A DNA stretch of 64,000 bases. Source: Erythrobacter sp. HKB08. Its GTDB lineage: Bacteria; Pseudomonadota; Alphaproteobacteria; Sphingomonadales; Sphingomonadaceae. The translations under genes were made by a program, and so were the position numbers. Position 1 is the stretch's first letter; every line of letters begins with the position of its first letter. The stretch is from NCBI RefSeq assembly GCF_004114695.1, contig NZ_CP035310.1, positions 930,001 to 994,000 on the forward strand, in the 5' to 3' direction. The notes below the pieces were generated by a model. That model was not told the origin of the DNA. It worked only from the letters and a program-made list of their open reading frames with translations, and made no database searches. This document shows, piece by piece, positions 9,126 to 17,838 of the stretch.

Positions 9126-10144
9126 CCTGGCAGACACAAAAGCTTCCCGGCGATCACCCGCCGGTAAAAAGCGGGCGCGTCGGCGTCCTGGTGACCAATC
9201 TCGGAACGCCCGATGCGCCCGACGCCAAGTCGGTGCGGCGCTACCTGGCGGAGTTCCTGTCCGACCGCCGCGTGGTCGAAATCCCGCCCATCGCCTGGCA
9301 GCCGATCCTGCGCGGCATCATCCTCAACACGCGCCCGAAGAAGAGCGCGCACGCCTATAGCCAGGTGTGGACCGAGGAGGGCTCGCCGCTCGCGGTCATC
9401 ACGCGGCAGCAGGCGGAAGGGCTGCAGGCGCGCCTCGGCGATGACGTGCTGGTGCGCTGGGCGATGCGCTACGGAACACCCGCCATCGGCGACGTAGTTC
9501 AGGAAATGCGCGACGAGGGCTGCGACCGCATCCTGTTCGCGCCGCTCTATCCGCAATATTCGGGCGCCACGACGGCAACCGCTGTGGACAAGCTTGCGGA
9601 AAAGCTGGGGGCGATGCGTTGGCAACCCGCCGTGCGCACGCTGCCGCCCTATCACGACGATCCGACCTATATCGATGCACTCGCGGCCGACCTCTCGCGC
9701 CAGCTCGAAGCGCTCGATTTCGAGCCGGAGGTGCTGCTGCTGAGCTTCCACGGGGTGCCGCAGCGCACGCTCGAGCAGGGCGATCCCTATCATTGCCACT
9801 GCTGCAAGACCGCCCGCCTGCTCGAAGCTGCGATGAACCGGCCGAACCTGCGTTTCGTGACGACCTTCCAGTCGCGCTTCGGCCCTGCGAAGTGGCTCGA
9901 GCCTGCTACCGATGCGACGATCGAGGCCGAGGCGGGCAAGGGCACGAAGCGGATGGCCGTCGCCATGCCGGGCTTTTCGGCGGACTGCCTCGAAACGCTC
10001 GAGGAGATCGCGCTGGGCGGGAAAGAGAGCTTCATGGAAGCCGGCGGCGAACGCTTCGCCGCGCTCTCCTGCCTCAATGCGAGCGAGCCGGGAATGGACA
10101 TGCTCGAAAGCATGGTCAGGCGCGAATTGTCCGGCTGGATTTAG
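9122..10144 (+). CDS. hemH: Ferrochelatase
   Basis: Inserts Fe2+ into protoporphyrin IX, the last step of haem b synthesis. The 340 residues include the N-terminal VLVTNLGTPDAPD, the catalytic-His region LLSFHGVPQRTLEQGDPY and the C-terminal MPGFSADCLETLEEI typical of the family. The ATG overlaps the previous stop (ATGA), so translation is coupled. Cys residues in YHCHCC and near the C-terminus (CLN) could bind a [2Fe-2S] cluster as in some ferrochelatases, but I cannot confirm this. The next gene is a haem-dependent P450, with its own operator region between. Confidence 0.96.
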   Translation: MTWQTQKLPGDHPPVKSGRVGVLVTNLGTPDAPDAKSVRRYLAEFLSDRRVVEIPPIAWQPILRGIILNTRPKKSAHAYSQVWTEEGSPLAVITRQQAEGLQARLGDDVLVRWAMRYGTPAIGDVVQEMRDEGCDRILFAPLYPQYSGATTATAVDKLAEKLGAMRWQPAVRTLPPYHDDPTYIDALAADLSRQLEALDFEPEVLLLSFHGVPQRTLEQGDPYHCHCCKTARLLEAAMNRPNLRFVTTFQSRFGPAKWLEPATDATIEAEAGKGTKRMAVAMPGFSADCLETLEEIALGGKESFMEAGGERFAALSCLNASEPGMDMLESMVRRELSGWI

Positions 10145-10153
10145 CGTAAGAGT

Positions 10154-10175
10154 TTACTTACACTGTGGTCAGTAA
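10154..10175. promoter_or_regulatory. TetR-type palindromic operator in front of the P450 gene
   Basis: A 22-bp palindrome of the form TTACTnAC-N6-GTnAGTAA. All seven defined positions of each arm match. It ends inside the Shine-Dalgarno region (TAAGGAG) of the P450 gene, 11 bases before its ATG. Size, spacing and position are those of TetR-family repressor sites. No TetR gene is in the window. Confidence 0.7.
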
Positions 10176-10186
10176 GGAGCTTTCCC

Positions 10187-11590
10187 ATGGCCACGCTAGC
10201 CCCGCACCATCCCGCCGAAACGGCGCCGACCCACTGGACCGAAGGCAACCCCTCGGACGATGCACTTGCCCATATCCCGGGTGAGGGCGGCTGGCCGCTG
10301 GTCGGCAATACCTTCAAGATGCTGGCCGACCCGCACGCCTTCACGCGCCGCATGGTCGAGACCTATGGACGGGTCTACAAATCGAAGGCATTCGGCGGCT
10401 GGAACGTCGCGCTGATCGGTGCCGACGCGAACGAGCTGGTGCTGTTCAACCGCGACAAGATCTTCTCGAACGAGCAGGGCTGGGGTCCGGTGCTCGACCA
10501 GCTGTTCCCGCGCGGGCTGATGCTGATGGACTTCGACCATCACCGTGCCGATCGCCGCGCGCTCTCGATCGCTTTCAAGCCGGAGCCGATGCGTCACTAT
10601 TCCGGCGCTCTCAACCGCGGGATCGCGGGCCGTGTCGCCGAGTGGGCAAACACCCAGATGCTGTTCTATCCGGCGATCAAGAAGCTGACGCTGGACCTCG
10701 CCGCCGACAGCTTCATCGGCATTCCGTGGGGACCGGAAGCGGACCGCATCAACGAGGCATTCGTCTACATGGTGCAGGCCTCGGTCGCGCCGATCCGCAA
10801 GCCGCTTCCGGGCACGCTGATGCGCAAGGGAGTGAAGGGCCGCGAGTTCCTCGTCGACTATTTCACCAAGGAAACCCACCGCCGCCGCGCAGAGGGCGGC
10901 GGACAGGACATGTTCAGCCAGTTCGCCACCGCCGAATATGACGATGGCTCGCTGATGCCGATCGATGAGGTGGTCGATCACATGAACTTCCTGATGATGG
11001 CCGCGCACGATACGATCACCTCGAGCGCGACCTCGCTGATCTATTATCTCGCGGCCTATCCCGAGTGGCAGGAGAAAATCCGCCAGGAAATCATCTCGGT
11101 GACCGGAGGCCTCGGTTCCGACGGCAAGCCGCGCGACCTGTCCTACGACGACCTCGGCAAGCTCGACCTGACCGAAATGGCATTCAAGGAAGCGCTGCGG
11201 ATGATCCCGCCGGTTCCCTCGATGCCGCGCCGCGCGCTCAAGAGCTTCGAGTTCGGCGGCTATCACATCCCTGCCGGGACGCCGTGCGGGATCAATTTGT
11301 ACTACGTCCACCACGATGAAAAACACTGGGACGATCCCTTCACCTTCGACCCGATGCGATTCACGCCGGACAAGGTGAAGGCGCGCCACAAATATGCATG
11401 GGTGCCTTTCGGCGGAGGCGCGCACATGTGCCTCGGCCTGCACTTCGCCTACATGCAGGTGAAGATCCTGCTGGCGCAGCTCCTGCCGCAGTACGAAATC
11501 ACCATCGAGGAAGGCTACGACCCGGCGTGGAAACCGTGGCCGATCCCCCAGCCCAAGGATGGGCTGAAAGTGACGTTCAAAAAGATCTGA
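10187..11590 (+). CDS. Cytochrome P450
   Basis: Soluble bacterial P450 of 467 residues. The I-helix oxygen-activation motif appears as AAHDTITSS. The K-helix ExxR is KEALR, and the haem-ligand loop is FGGGAHMCLG with the proximal Cys at about residue 415. The ATG is preceded by TAAGGAG. The Pro-rich N-terminal part contains LPxVGNTFKMLAD-like sequence and no membrane anchor. It follows hemH but is separated by a TetR-type operator, so it is probably inducible on its own. The substrate cannot be read from sequence; a hydrophobic or fatty acid-like one is a guess. Redox partners are not in the window. Confidence 0.93.
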   Translation: MATLAPHHPAETAPTHWTEGNPSDDALAHIPGEGGWPLVGNTFKMLADPHAFTRRMVETYGRVYKSKAFGGWNVALIGADANELVLFNRDKIFSNEQGWGPVLDQLFPRGLMLMDFDHHRADRRALSIAFKPEPMRHYSGALNRGIAGRVAEWANTQMLFYPAIKKLTLDLAADSFIGIPWGPEADRINEAFVYMVQASVAPIRKPLPGTLMRKGVKGREFLVDYFTKETHRRRAEGGGQDMFSQFATAEYDDGSLMPIDEVVDHMNFLMMAAHDTITSSATSLIYYLAAYPEWQEKIRQEIISVTGGLGSDGKPRDLSYDDLGKLDLTEMAFKEALRMIPPVPSMPRRALKSFEFGGYHIPAGTPCGINLYYVHHDEKHWDDPFTFDPMRFTPDKVKARHKYAWVPFGGGAHMCLGLHFAYMQVKILLAQLLPQYEITIEEGYDPAWKPWPIPQPKDGLKVTFKKI

Positions 11591-11623
11591 GAACCGTCTC
11601 GGGCGGCGAAACGGACAGCCTGA

Positions 11624-11821
11624 TCAGAAATCCCAGGCGATGCCGTCCTTGACCCAGTCGCCGTAGCGCGTCGGGCTCTTCTCGCGCGGCTCGTCCTTGT
11701 CGGGATCGACCGCCTTCGGTTCGGGCGGGGGCTCGTTCGTCCAGTGAGCGGGCTTCTCGAACGACTTTGCGGCCCTCGATTTCTCGGTGCTTTTCTCGGT
11801 CTTGTTCGTGTCCTTGGTCAT
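11624..11821 (-). CDS. DUF1674 protein (SDHAF4-like succinate dehydrogenase assembly factor)
   Basis: Short, highly charged protein of 65 residues ending in the DUF1674 signature PTRYGDWVKDGIAWDF. Eukaryotic homologues (SDHAF4/Sdh8) bind flavinylated SdhA during assembly of complex II, and the bacterial protein is presumed to do likewise. The N-terminal half is Lys/Glu/Pro-rich and probably disordered. The frame stays open upstream, but MTKDTNK gives the usual length; no good Shine-Dalgarno precedes it. Its start is close to that of the divergent rsmB-type gene. Confidence 0.8.
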   Translation of the reverse strand: MTKDTNKTEKSTEKSRAAKSFEKPAHWTNEPPPEPKAVDPDKDEPREKSPTRYGDWVKDGIAWDF

Positions 11822-11876
11822 ATGAAGGAAATGCGCGGGCTGGCGGAAGGTTTCAAGCGCGTCTAGGCGCATTGCG

Positions 11877-13112
11877 ATGACCGAAACCGAAGGACTTCCC
11901 GCGCGGCGCGCCGCGTTGCAGATGCTCGATGCCGTGCTCCACCGGGGCGAGACGCTCGAACAGGCGGAGCGCAATGCCGTACGTCGCCTGCGCAGCCCGG
12001 CGGACAAGGCGCTCGCGATTGCGATCACCAACGAGGCGCTGCGCTGGCTGACCGATCTCGATGCGCTGATCGACAGCGCGACGCGCAAGGTCCTGCCGGC
12101 CGATGCCAAGGCACGTTCGGTCCTGCGCATCATGCTGGCGCAGAAGCTGCGGCTCGAGACACCGGCTCACGCCGTGATCGCAACGGGCCTGCCGCTCTTG
12201 ACGGGCGGGCCACGCAGGCTTGCGCACGGCGTGTTCTCGACGCTTGACAAGCAGGACGTTGCGCTGCCCGAAGCACCGACACTGCCCGAAGCCGTCCGCG
12301 AACGTTGGGGCGCGATGGCGCCGGATATTGCAACCGGGCTTGCCAAGCCGCCGCCCCTAGACCTCTCGCTCAAGGACGCTGCGCGCACTGCCTCGCTCGC
12401 TGCCGAGACGGGCGCGGGCAGCTTTGCGCCCGGACACCTGCGCCTGCCGCGTGGCACGCCGGTCGACCGCATTCCGGGTTTCGGCGAGGGCGAATGGTGG
12501 GTGCAGGACATCGCCGCATCCATCCCGGCGCGTTTGCTAGGCCCGGGCGAGGGGCGCAGTGTGCTCGACCTGTGCGCCGCGCCGGGCGGCAAGACGCTGC
12601 AGCTCGCGGCGGCGGGCTGGCAAGTCACAGCGCTCGACAAGAGCGGGCGGCGGATCGAGCGGCTGCGCGACAATTTGCGCCGTACCGGGCTGGAGGCGGA
12701 AACCGTCAAAGCCGATGCGCTGACCTACACGCCGGCCAAGCAGTTCGACGCAATCCTGCTCGATGCGCCGTGCAGCGCGACCGGTACCTGCCGCCGGCAT
12801 CCCGACGTGCTGCACCGTATCGGCGAGCGCCAGATTGCCGAGCTTGCCGAATTGCAGGAAGCGCTATTGAAGAAAGCCGCCGAATGGCTGCCTTCGGGCG
12901 GGACACTGATCTATGCGGTGTGTTCGCTGGAGCGGGCAGAGGGCGAGGAGCAGGCCGCGAAACTGGGGCTCGAACCCTATCCCATCACCGCCGGGGAACT
13001 TCCCGCAGGCTTGCAACCGACCTCGGAAGGCTGGCTGCGCACCCATCCGGGCATGCTGTCCGATGCGGGCGGGCTCGACGGCTTCTTCGTCGCGCGCTGG
13101 CGCAAGGCCTAG
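11877..13112 (+). CDS. rsmB: RsmB/NOP-family RNA (cytosine-C5)-methyltransferase
   Basis: S-adenosylmethionine-dependent m5C methyltransferase, probably acting on 16S rRNA. Of 411 residues, roughly the first 130 form a NusB-like RNA-binding domain. The Rossmann catalytic domain follows, with SAM motif VLDLCAAPGGKTLQLA, DAPCSATGTCRRHPD and VCSLERAEGEE. The Cys in DAPCS is expected to release the product and the one in VCS to attack cytosine. The 3' end overlaps the next convergent gene by 4 nt. RsmB is the best-fitting member, but other NOP-family targets are possible. Confidence 0.87.
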   Translation: MTETEGLPARRAALQMLDAVLHRGETLEQAERNAVRRLRSPADKALAIAITNEALRWLTDLDALIDSATRKVLPADAKARSVLRIMLAQKLRLETPAHAVIATGLPLLTGGPRRLAHGVFSTLDKQDVALPEAPTLPEAVRERWGAMAPDIATGLAKPPPLDLSLKDAARTASLAAETGAGSFAPGHLRLPRGTPVDRIPGFGEGEWWVQDIAASIPARLLGPGEGRSVLDLCAAPGGKTLQLAAAGWQVTALDKSGRRIERLRDNLRRTGLEAETVKADALTYTPAKQFDAILLDAPCSATGTCRRHPDVLHRIGERQIAELAELQEALLKKAAEWLPSGGTLIYAVCSLERAEGEEQAAKLGLEPYPITAGELPAGLQPTSEGWLRTHPGMLSDAGGLDGFFVARWRKA

Positions 13113-13933
13113 TGGATTTCGAGCTGGATGTAGCTGCAGTCCCGACCGGCCTGTGACACGGTCAGATACATGTAATTGAGGTCGCGGTTGTTGAGGTCGA
13201 CCCTGAAGGGTGAGCCGATCTCGACATAGTGGACGAACCGGCAATCGCCCCCGGCGATGATGACTCCGGGGTCCTTTTCATACAGCGCCGCGAATTGCCG
13301 CGCACATTCGGCGAGGTGCGTCGCGTTCACGTGATCGCCCGAACCGGTCAGGTGGCGCGAGGCCGGTGGCAGGCCGTTCTCCGCAGTAATCAGCCCGGTC
13401 GCGCTCGGTTTGGCGTCATCGGTGAGGCGCGAAATCAGCGAATATTCGCCGTCGGGAACACCGGTTTCGGATCGCGGCGCGTAGTCCAGCGTGGGCGCCG
13501 GGCCATTCTTCCCGACATCGCTCTTTGCGCCAGCGCGCCAGCCTTCGAAGTCGCGGGTGCGGAAGACGACGCCCTTGCCGCACAGGTCGCAAAGCTCGCC
13601 GCCGTCCTCGTCCCACAACATGATCTCGAAAGCGTCGTCGCCTTTCAGCTCGATATTCGAGATGCGGCCGCGCGCGGCATGCTTGGTTGCAGTCGGGCGC
13701 GTATGCCAATTGTCCCAGGTGAGTGCGGACCAGCGCGTCGGGTCGAGCGTGCCGCGCGCGAGCGCTCCGCCGATGCTGACCCAGAAGCATTGCGTCTGGA
13801 TCACGATCGGGTGGTACGGCGGCAGTTCCAGCCAGGGCCATGCCTCGACATCCTGCGAGCAGGTGAACTCTACCGTTCCGTCCGGGGCGACGACCGGGTC
13901 CGCGATATAGGAAATGTCCGTCGGGATCGGCAT
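13109..13933 (-). CDS. Unknown protein with a hotdog-like C-terminal segment
   Basis: Not recognised with certainty. A 274-residue cytoplasmic-looking protein with no signal peptide or membrane segment. The C-terminal part contains GDHVNATHLAECARQF followed by a beta-rich stretch (RFVHYVEIGSPFRVDL). This resembles the HVN helix and following strands of hotdog-fold thioesterases and dehydratases. The N-terminal half is Trp-rich and contains a CDLCGKG pair of cysteines. It may be a double-hotdog acyl-CoA or acyl-ACP enzyme, but this is inference. It overlaps the rsmB-type gene by 4 nt at its 3' end, and msrA lies 55 bp upstream on the same strand. Confidence 0.6.
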   Translation of the reverse strand: MPIPTDISYIADPVVAPDGTVEFTCSQDVEAWPWLELPPYHPIVIQTQCFWVSIGGALARGTLDPTRWSALTWDNWHTRPTATKHAARGRISNIELKGDDAFEIMLWDEDGGELCDLCGKGVVFRTRDFEGWRAGAKSDVGKNGPAPTLDYAPRSETGVPDGEYSLISRLTDDAKPSATGLITAENGLPPASRHLTGSGDHVNATHLAECARQFAALYEKDPGVIIAGGDCRFVHYVEIGSPFRVDLNNRDLNYMYLTVSQAGRDCSYIQLEIH

Positions 13934-13988
13934 GGCGCGATCGTGTCACCGACACGCGCGCGGCGCAATCCCTTCGGACCGTTTCCGA

Positions 13989-14528
13989 TCAGTCGCTTTT
14001 GACCTTGTTCTGGAAGCTCTTGCGCAGCTTCATCAGCTTGGGCGGGATGACGGCGAGGCAGTAGGGGTTCCGCTGGCCTTCGCCTTCCCAGTATTCCTGG
14101 TGGTAATCCTCGGCCGGATACCACTGCGCGGGGCCTTCGATGGTCGTCACGGCCTTGCCGCCGTTCTCGGCGTTCCAGCGCGCGATGGCCGCTTCCGCCT
14201 CGGTGCGCTGGTCGTCGCCAAGCGGGAAGATCGCGCTGCGATACTGCGTGCCGACGTCGTTGCCCTGCCGGTTGAGCTGGGTCGGGTCGTGCGTGCCCAT
14301 GAAGACGTCGTAGATTTCCGGCAGGCTGATGACCTCGGGATCGAATGTCACCCGGATCGCCTCGGCATGGCCGGTATCGCCGCTGCAGACCTGCTTGTAG
14401 GTTGGATCGGCAACGGTCCCGCCGATATAGCCGCTCTCGACCCCGCTCACGCCGACCACGTCGCGGAACACCGCTTCGGTGCACCAGAAACAGCCGCCTG
14501 CAATGATCGCCTGCTGGGTATTGTTCAT
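13989..14528 (-). CDS. msrA: Peptide methionine-S-sulfoxide reductase MsrA
   Basis: Repairs methionine-S-sulfoxide in proteins. The 179 residues carry the catalytic GGCFWCTEAVF motif near the N-terminus, followed by VESGYIGG, GHAEAIRVTFDP, QYRSAIF and the C-terminal EDYHQEYWE, all typical of MsrA. The ATG at 14528 has GGAG about eight bases upstream. In-frame starts at 14540, 14582 and 14597 exist but add non-conserved residues. No signal peptide is seen with the chosen start, so a cytoplasmic enzyme is likely. It is divergent from the exported methyltransferase-like gene. Confidence 0.95.
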   Translation of the reverse strand: MNNTQQAIIAGGCFWCTEAVFRDVVGVSGVESGYIGGTVADPTYKQVCSGDTGHAEAIRVTFDPEVISLPEIYDVFMGTHDPTQLNRQGNDVGTQYRSAIFPLGDDQRTEAEAAIARWNAENGGKAVTTIEGPAQWYPAEDYHQEYWEGEGQRNPYCLAVIPPKLMKLRKSFQNKVKSD

Positions 14529-14568
14529 CGATTGCTCCATCGTTTCGGAACCCGATGTAGGAACAGGC

Positions 14569-14598
14569 GGTTCGCTTGTCATCGGCTCGCTTGTCATC
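14569..14598. repeat. Tandem 15-bp direct repeat upstream of msrA
   Basis: Two adjacent 15-bp units, GGTTCGCTTGTCATC then GGCTCGCTTGTCATC, differ at one base. They lie in the divergent msrA/methyltransferase intergenic region. Read on the minus strand they encode MTSEP twice, just upstream of and in frame with msrA. They are either a microduplication or tandem protein-binding sites. Confidence 0.55.
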
Positions 14599-14651
14599 GC
14601 GGGCCAAACCCTTATTGCTCGGGCACACAGTTTTACTTGGGAGAAAATCCG

Positions 14652-15542
14652 ATGCGCACCCTGATCGCTGCAACTGCAGCCAGTCTCGCTCTTGCCGCCG
14701 CGCCGGCATCCGCCGACAACCACAAGCAGATGGACCATTCCAAGCACGCCGGGATGGATCATTCGAAGCACGATACCGCGATGTTCATGAAGCATCATGG
14801 CGAGGCACTGTCGGCTGCGATCAACCATCCCTCGCGCGCCGAGGATCGGGCTCGCGACCAGTATCGCCACCCGGCCGAAACGCTCGCCTTCTTCCACGTC
14901 GCGCCGCACATGACGGTCGGCGAATATGCGCCCGGCGGCGGCTGGTATTCGCGCCTGCTGGGCCATTATCTCGGCGGCGAGGGCAAGCTCGTCGGAATCT
15001 ATGCCAACCCGCTGACCGCGACCGCCGACGAGGAGCGCCGCGAGCGCCTGCGTGCAAGCGCCGCCGGGTTCGGTGACGAGGTTGCCGGTTACACGGGCCT
15101 TACGGCAGACAACTTCTCCGGTATCACGCTGGAATCCATCTCCGACGAGCAGCGCGGATCGCTCGATCGCATCCTCGTCATTCGCGGGCTGCACGGCATC
15201 ACCCGTAGCGGCATTGCCGATACCGAAATTCGTGCGATGCGCGAACTGCTCAAGGATGACGGCATGCTCGGCATCGTGCAGCACCGCGCAAAGGCCGATG
15301 CCCCCTTCAGCTACGTCGACGGCAGCCGCGGCTACCTTCGGCAGAACGATGTCATCAAGTTCATGGAAATCAACGGTTTCGAACTGGTCGGGACGAGCGA
15401 GATCAACGCCAACCCGATGGATACCGCGGACCACGAGCGCGGGGTCTGGGAAATGCCGCCGGTCCAGGCGACCAAGCGCGCCGACCTTGCCGACAAGGGC
15501 GAGAGCGACCGCATGACGCTGCTGTTCAAGAAGCGTCCGTAA
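14652..15542 (+). CDS. Exported SAM-methyltransferase-like protein (COG4798 type)
   Basis: A 296-residue protein with a clear signal peptide (MRTLIAATAASLALAAAPASA), then a His/Met-rich segment with two MDHSKH units. The remainder resembles the COG4798 'predicted methyltransferase' family. It has a Rossmann-like glycine motif in VGEYAPGGGWYSRLLGHYL and ends near RMTLLFKKRP. The family is annotated as SAM-dependent, but SAM is not expected in the periplasm, so the activity is doubtful. The MDHSKH repeats could bind a metal such as copper. Divergent from msrA, which also relates to oxidative or metal stress. Function unproven. Confidence 0.8.
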   Translation: MRTLIAATAASLALAAAPASADNHKQMDHSKHAGMDHSKHDTAMFMKHHGEALSAAINHPSRAEDRARDQYRHPAETLAFFHVAPHMTVGEYAPGGGWYSRLLGHYLGGEGKLVGIYANPLTATADEERRERLRASAAGFGDEVAGYTGLTADNFSGITLESISDEQRGSLDRILVIRGLHGITRSGIADTEIRAMRELLKDDGMLGIVQHRAKADAPFSYVDGSRGYLRQNDVIKFMEINGFELVGTSEINANPMDTADHERGVWEMPPVQATKRADLADKGESDRMTLLFKKRP

Positions 15543-15561
15543 GACTATGGGCGGCGGCGAC

Positions 15562-16430
<869 letters not shown>

Positions 16431-16434
<4 letters not shown>

Positions 16435-16922
16435 GCCGCGAGGTCTATCTCCTCGCGCTTGGCTCCAACCGGCGCCACCATCGCCATGGCGACCCGCAGC
16501 GGATCGTCCGGCAGGCGGTGGTGGAACTGGCAGAGCTTGGCGATATCGCCGCGCTTTCGCCGATCATCGCGAGCGATCCCGTCGGCCCGTCCGACCGGCG
16601 CTTCGCCAACGCAGCGGCGCTTCTCCACACCGATCTCGACCCGCGCGAGCTATTGGGCGAGCTCAAGCGCATCGAGCGCTCGTTCGGCCGCAGGCGCGGG
16701 CCGCGCTGGGGCGCGCGGGTGATCGACCTCGATATCGTGCTGTGGTCGGGCGGCGTCGTGGCCGAGCCGGACCTGATGATCCCGCATCTCGAATTGCATC
16801 GCCGCGACTTCGTGCTGGGGCCGGCCAAGGCCATCGCACCGCGCTGGCGCGACCCGATTTCGGGCCTCACCATCCGGCAACTGGATGCACGCTTGACCAA
16901 GCGCCGCCGCGCCCCTAGGTGA
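16431..16922 (+). CDS. folK: 6-hydroxymethyl-7,8-dihydropterin pyrophosphokinase
   Basis: Transfers pyrophosphate from ATP to 6-hydroxymethyldihydropterin in folate synthesis. The 163 residues contain LLALGSNRRHH near the start, FANAAALLHTDLDPRELL, ERSFGRRRGPRWGARVIDLDIVLW (the HPPK signature with catalytic Asp residues) and IPHLELHRRDFVLGP. The only start that includes the conserved N-terminus is TTG at 16431, overlapping the previous stop as TTGA, so translation is probably coupled. A promoter for tRNA-Lys appears to lie in its last 30 bases. Confidence 0.93.
16892..16920 (+). promoter_or_regulatory. Promoter for tRNA-Lys
   Basis: CTTGAC at 16892-16897, a 17-base spacer and CTAGGT at 16915-16920. 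This is close to the alphaproteobacterial housekeeping consensus CTTGAC-N17-CTATAT. It lies inside the end of folK, and transcription would start about 38 bases before the mature tRNA. Confidence 0.6.
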
Positions 16923-16964
16923 CGCCCCGCACACCGCGAAGGCATCCGGCCCGAGCGTCACTGT

Positions 16965-17040
16965 GGGCCCTTAGCTCAGTCGGTAGAGCAACTGACTTTT
17001 AATCAGTAGGTCGCAGGTTCGACCCCTGCAGGGCTCACCA
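16965..17040 (+). tRNA. tRNA-Lys (anticodon TTT)
   Basis: A complete 76-base cloverleaf. The acceptor GGGCCCT pairs with AGGGCTC (one G-U pair), the D arm is GCTC/GAGC, and the anticodon stem ACTGA/TCAGT encloses loop CTTTTAA, giving TTT. The T arm is GCAGG-TTCGACC-CCTGC. CCA is encoded at 17038-17040. Confidence 0.97.
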
Positions 17041-17055
17041 CCCCTCCCGCGAAAA

Positions 17056-17727
17056 TCACAGCTTGAGCTGGCCGGTCTTCATCGCTTCGTAGACCGCCTC
17101 GCCGCGCGAATGGACGGCGAGCTTGCGGTAGATCGACTTTACGTGATTGCCCACGGTGAGCGGCGAAATGCCGAGGCTGCGCGCGGCTTCCTTGTAGCTC
17201 TGCCCCTTGGCGAAGAGTTCGAGCAATTCCACCTCGCGCGGGGTCAGGCCCGCATCCTCGCCCTCGACCTGTTCCATGGTCGGGACCTTTTCCTTGCGCA
17301 GGCGGTCGAGCAGGTAGACCGCGGCGGCGGCAGAGACCGGTGCGCCGCCATTCAGCGTCGCCTCGATCCCGTCGAGGATTTGCGACACGCTCGAATCCTT
17401 GAGCAGGTATCCATCGGCGCCCGAGCGGATTGCGGTGACGACAGTCTCGCGGTCGCCGAAGCTCGTAACGATGAGGATCTTGGTGTCGCTCGTCTCGCGG
17501 ATTTCGGGGATGAAATCGAGCCCGCTGCCATCGGGCAGGCCTATGTCGAGCAGGACCAGATCGGGCTTCTGCGCGAGGATTTCGCGCGCCTTGGCGAGAT
17601 TGGGGGCGACTCCGGCCAGGTCGAGACCGTCCTCGTCGCTGACGATCTCGATGAAATGCTCGCGCACGTTCGGATCGTCCTCGACGATGGCAATGCGGTG
17701 ATGCCAGTCCCTGGTGTTCTCGGTCAT
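17056..17727 (-). CDS. NarL/LuxR-type response regulator
   Basis: DNA-binding response regulator of 223 residues. The receiver domain contains IVEDDPNVREHF and the phosphoacceptor Asp in LVLLDIGLPDGSG. The C-terminal LuxR-type HTH is LTPREVELLELFAKGQSYKEAARSL-type sequence ending in VHSRGEAVYEAMKTGQLKL. The start at MTENTRD is preceded by GGAAG; an in-frame ATG at 17772 would add 15 residues. It lies just downstream of the sensor kinase on the same strand, so the two form one two-component system. Target genes are unknown. Confidence 0.9.
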   Translation of the reverse strand: MTENTRDWHHRIAIVEDDPNVREHFIEIVSDEDGLDLAGVAPNLAKAREILAQKPDLVLLDIGLPDGSGLDFIPEIRETSDTKILIVTSFGDRETVVTAIRSGADGYLLKDSSVSQILDGIEATLNGGAPVSAAAAVYLLDRLRKEKVPTMEQVEGEDAGLTPREVELLELFAKGQSYKEAARSLGISPLTVGNHVKSIYRKLAVHSRGEAVYEAMKTGQLKL

Positions 17728-17838
17728 CGCGTCAGTCTTCCGGATACGCTCGATGTGCGGTCTTGCCCGCATGCATGGTAGCCGAGGGCATCGCCAAGCA
17801 CCAAAGCCGCAAATGTGGCATCCGGAGAGGGAGGCGCG

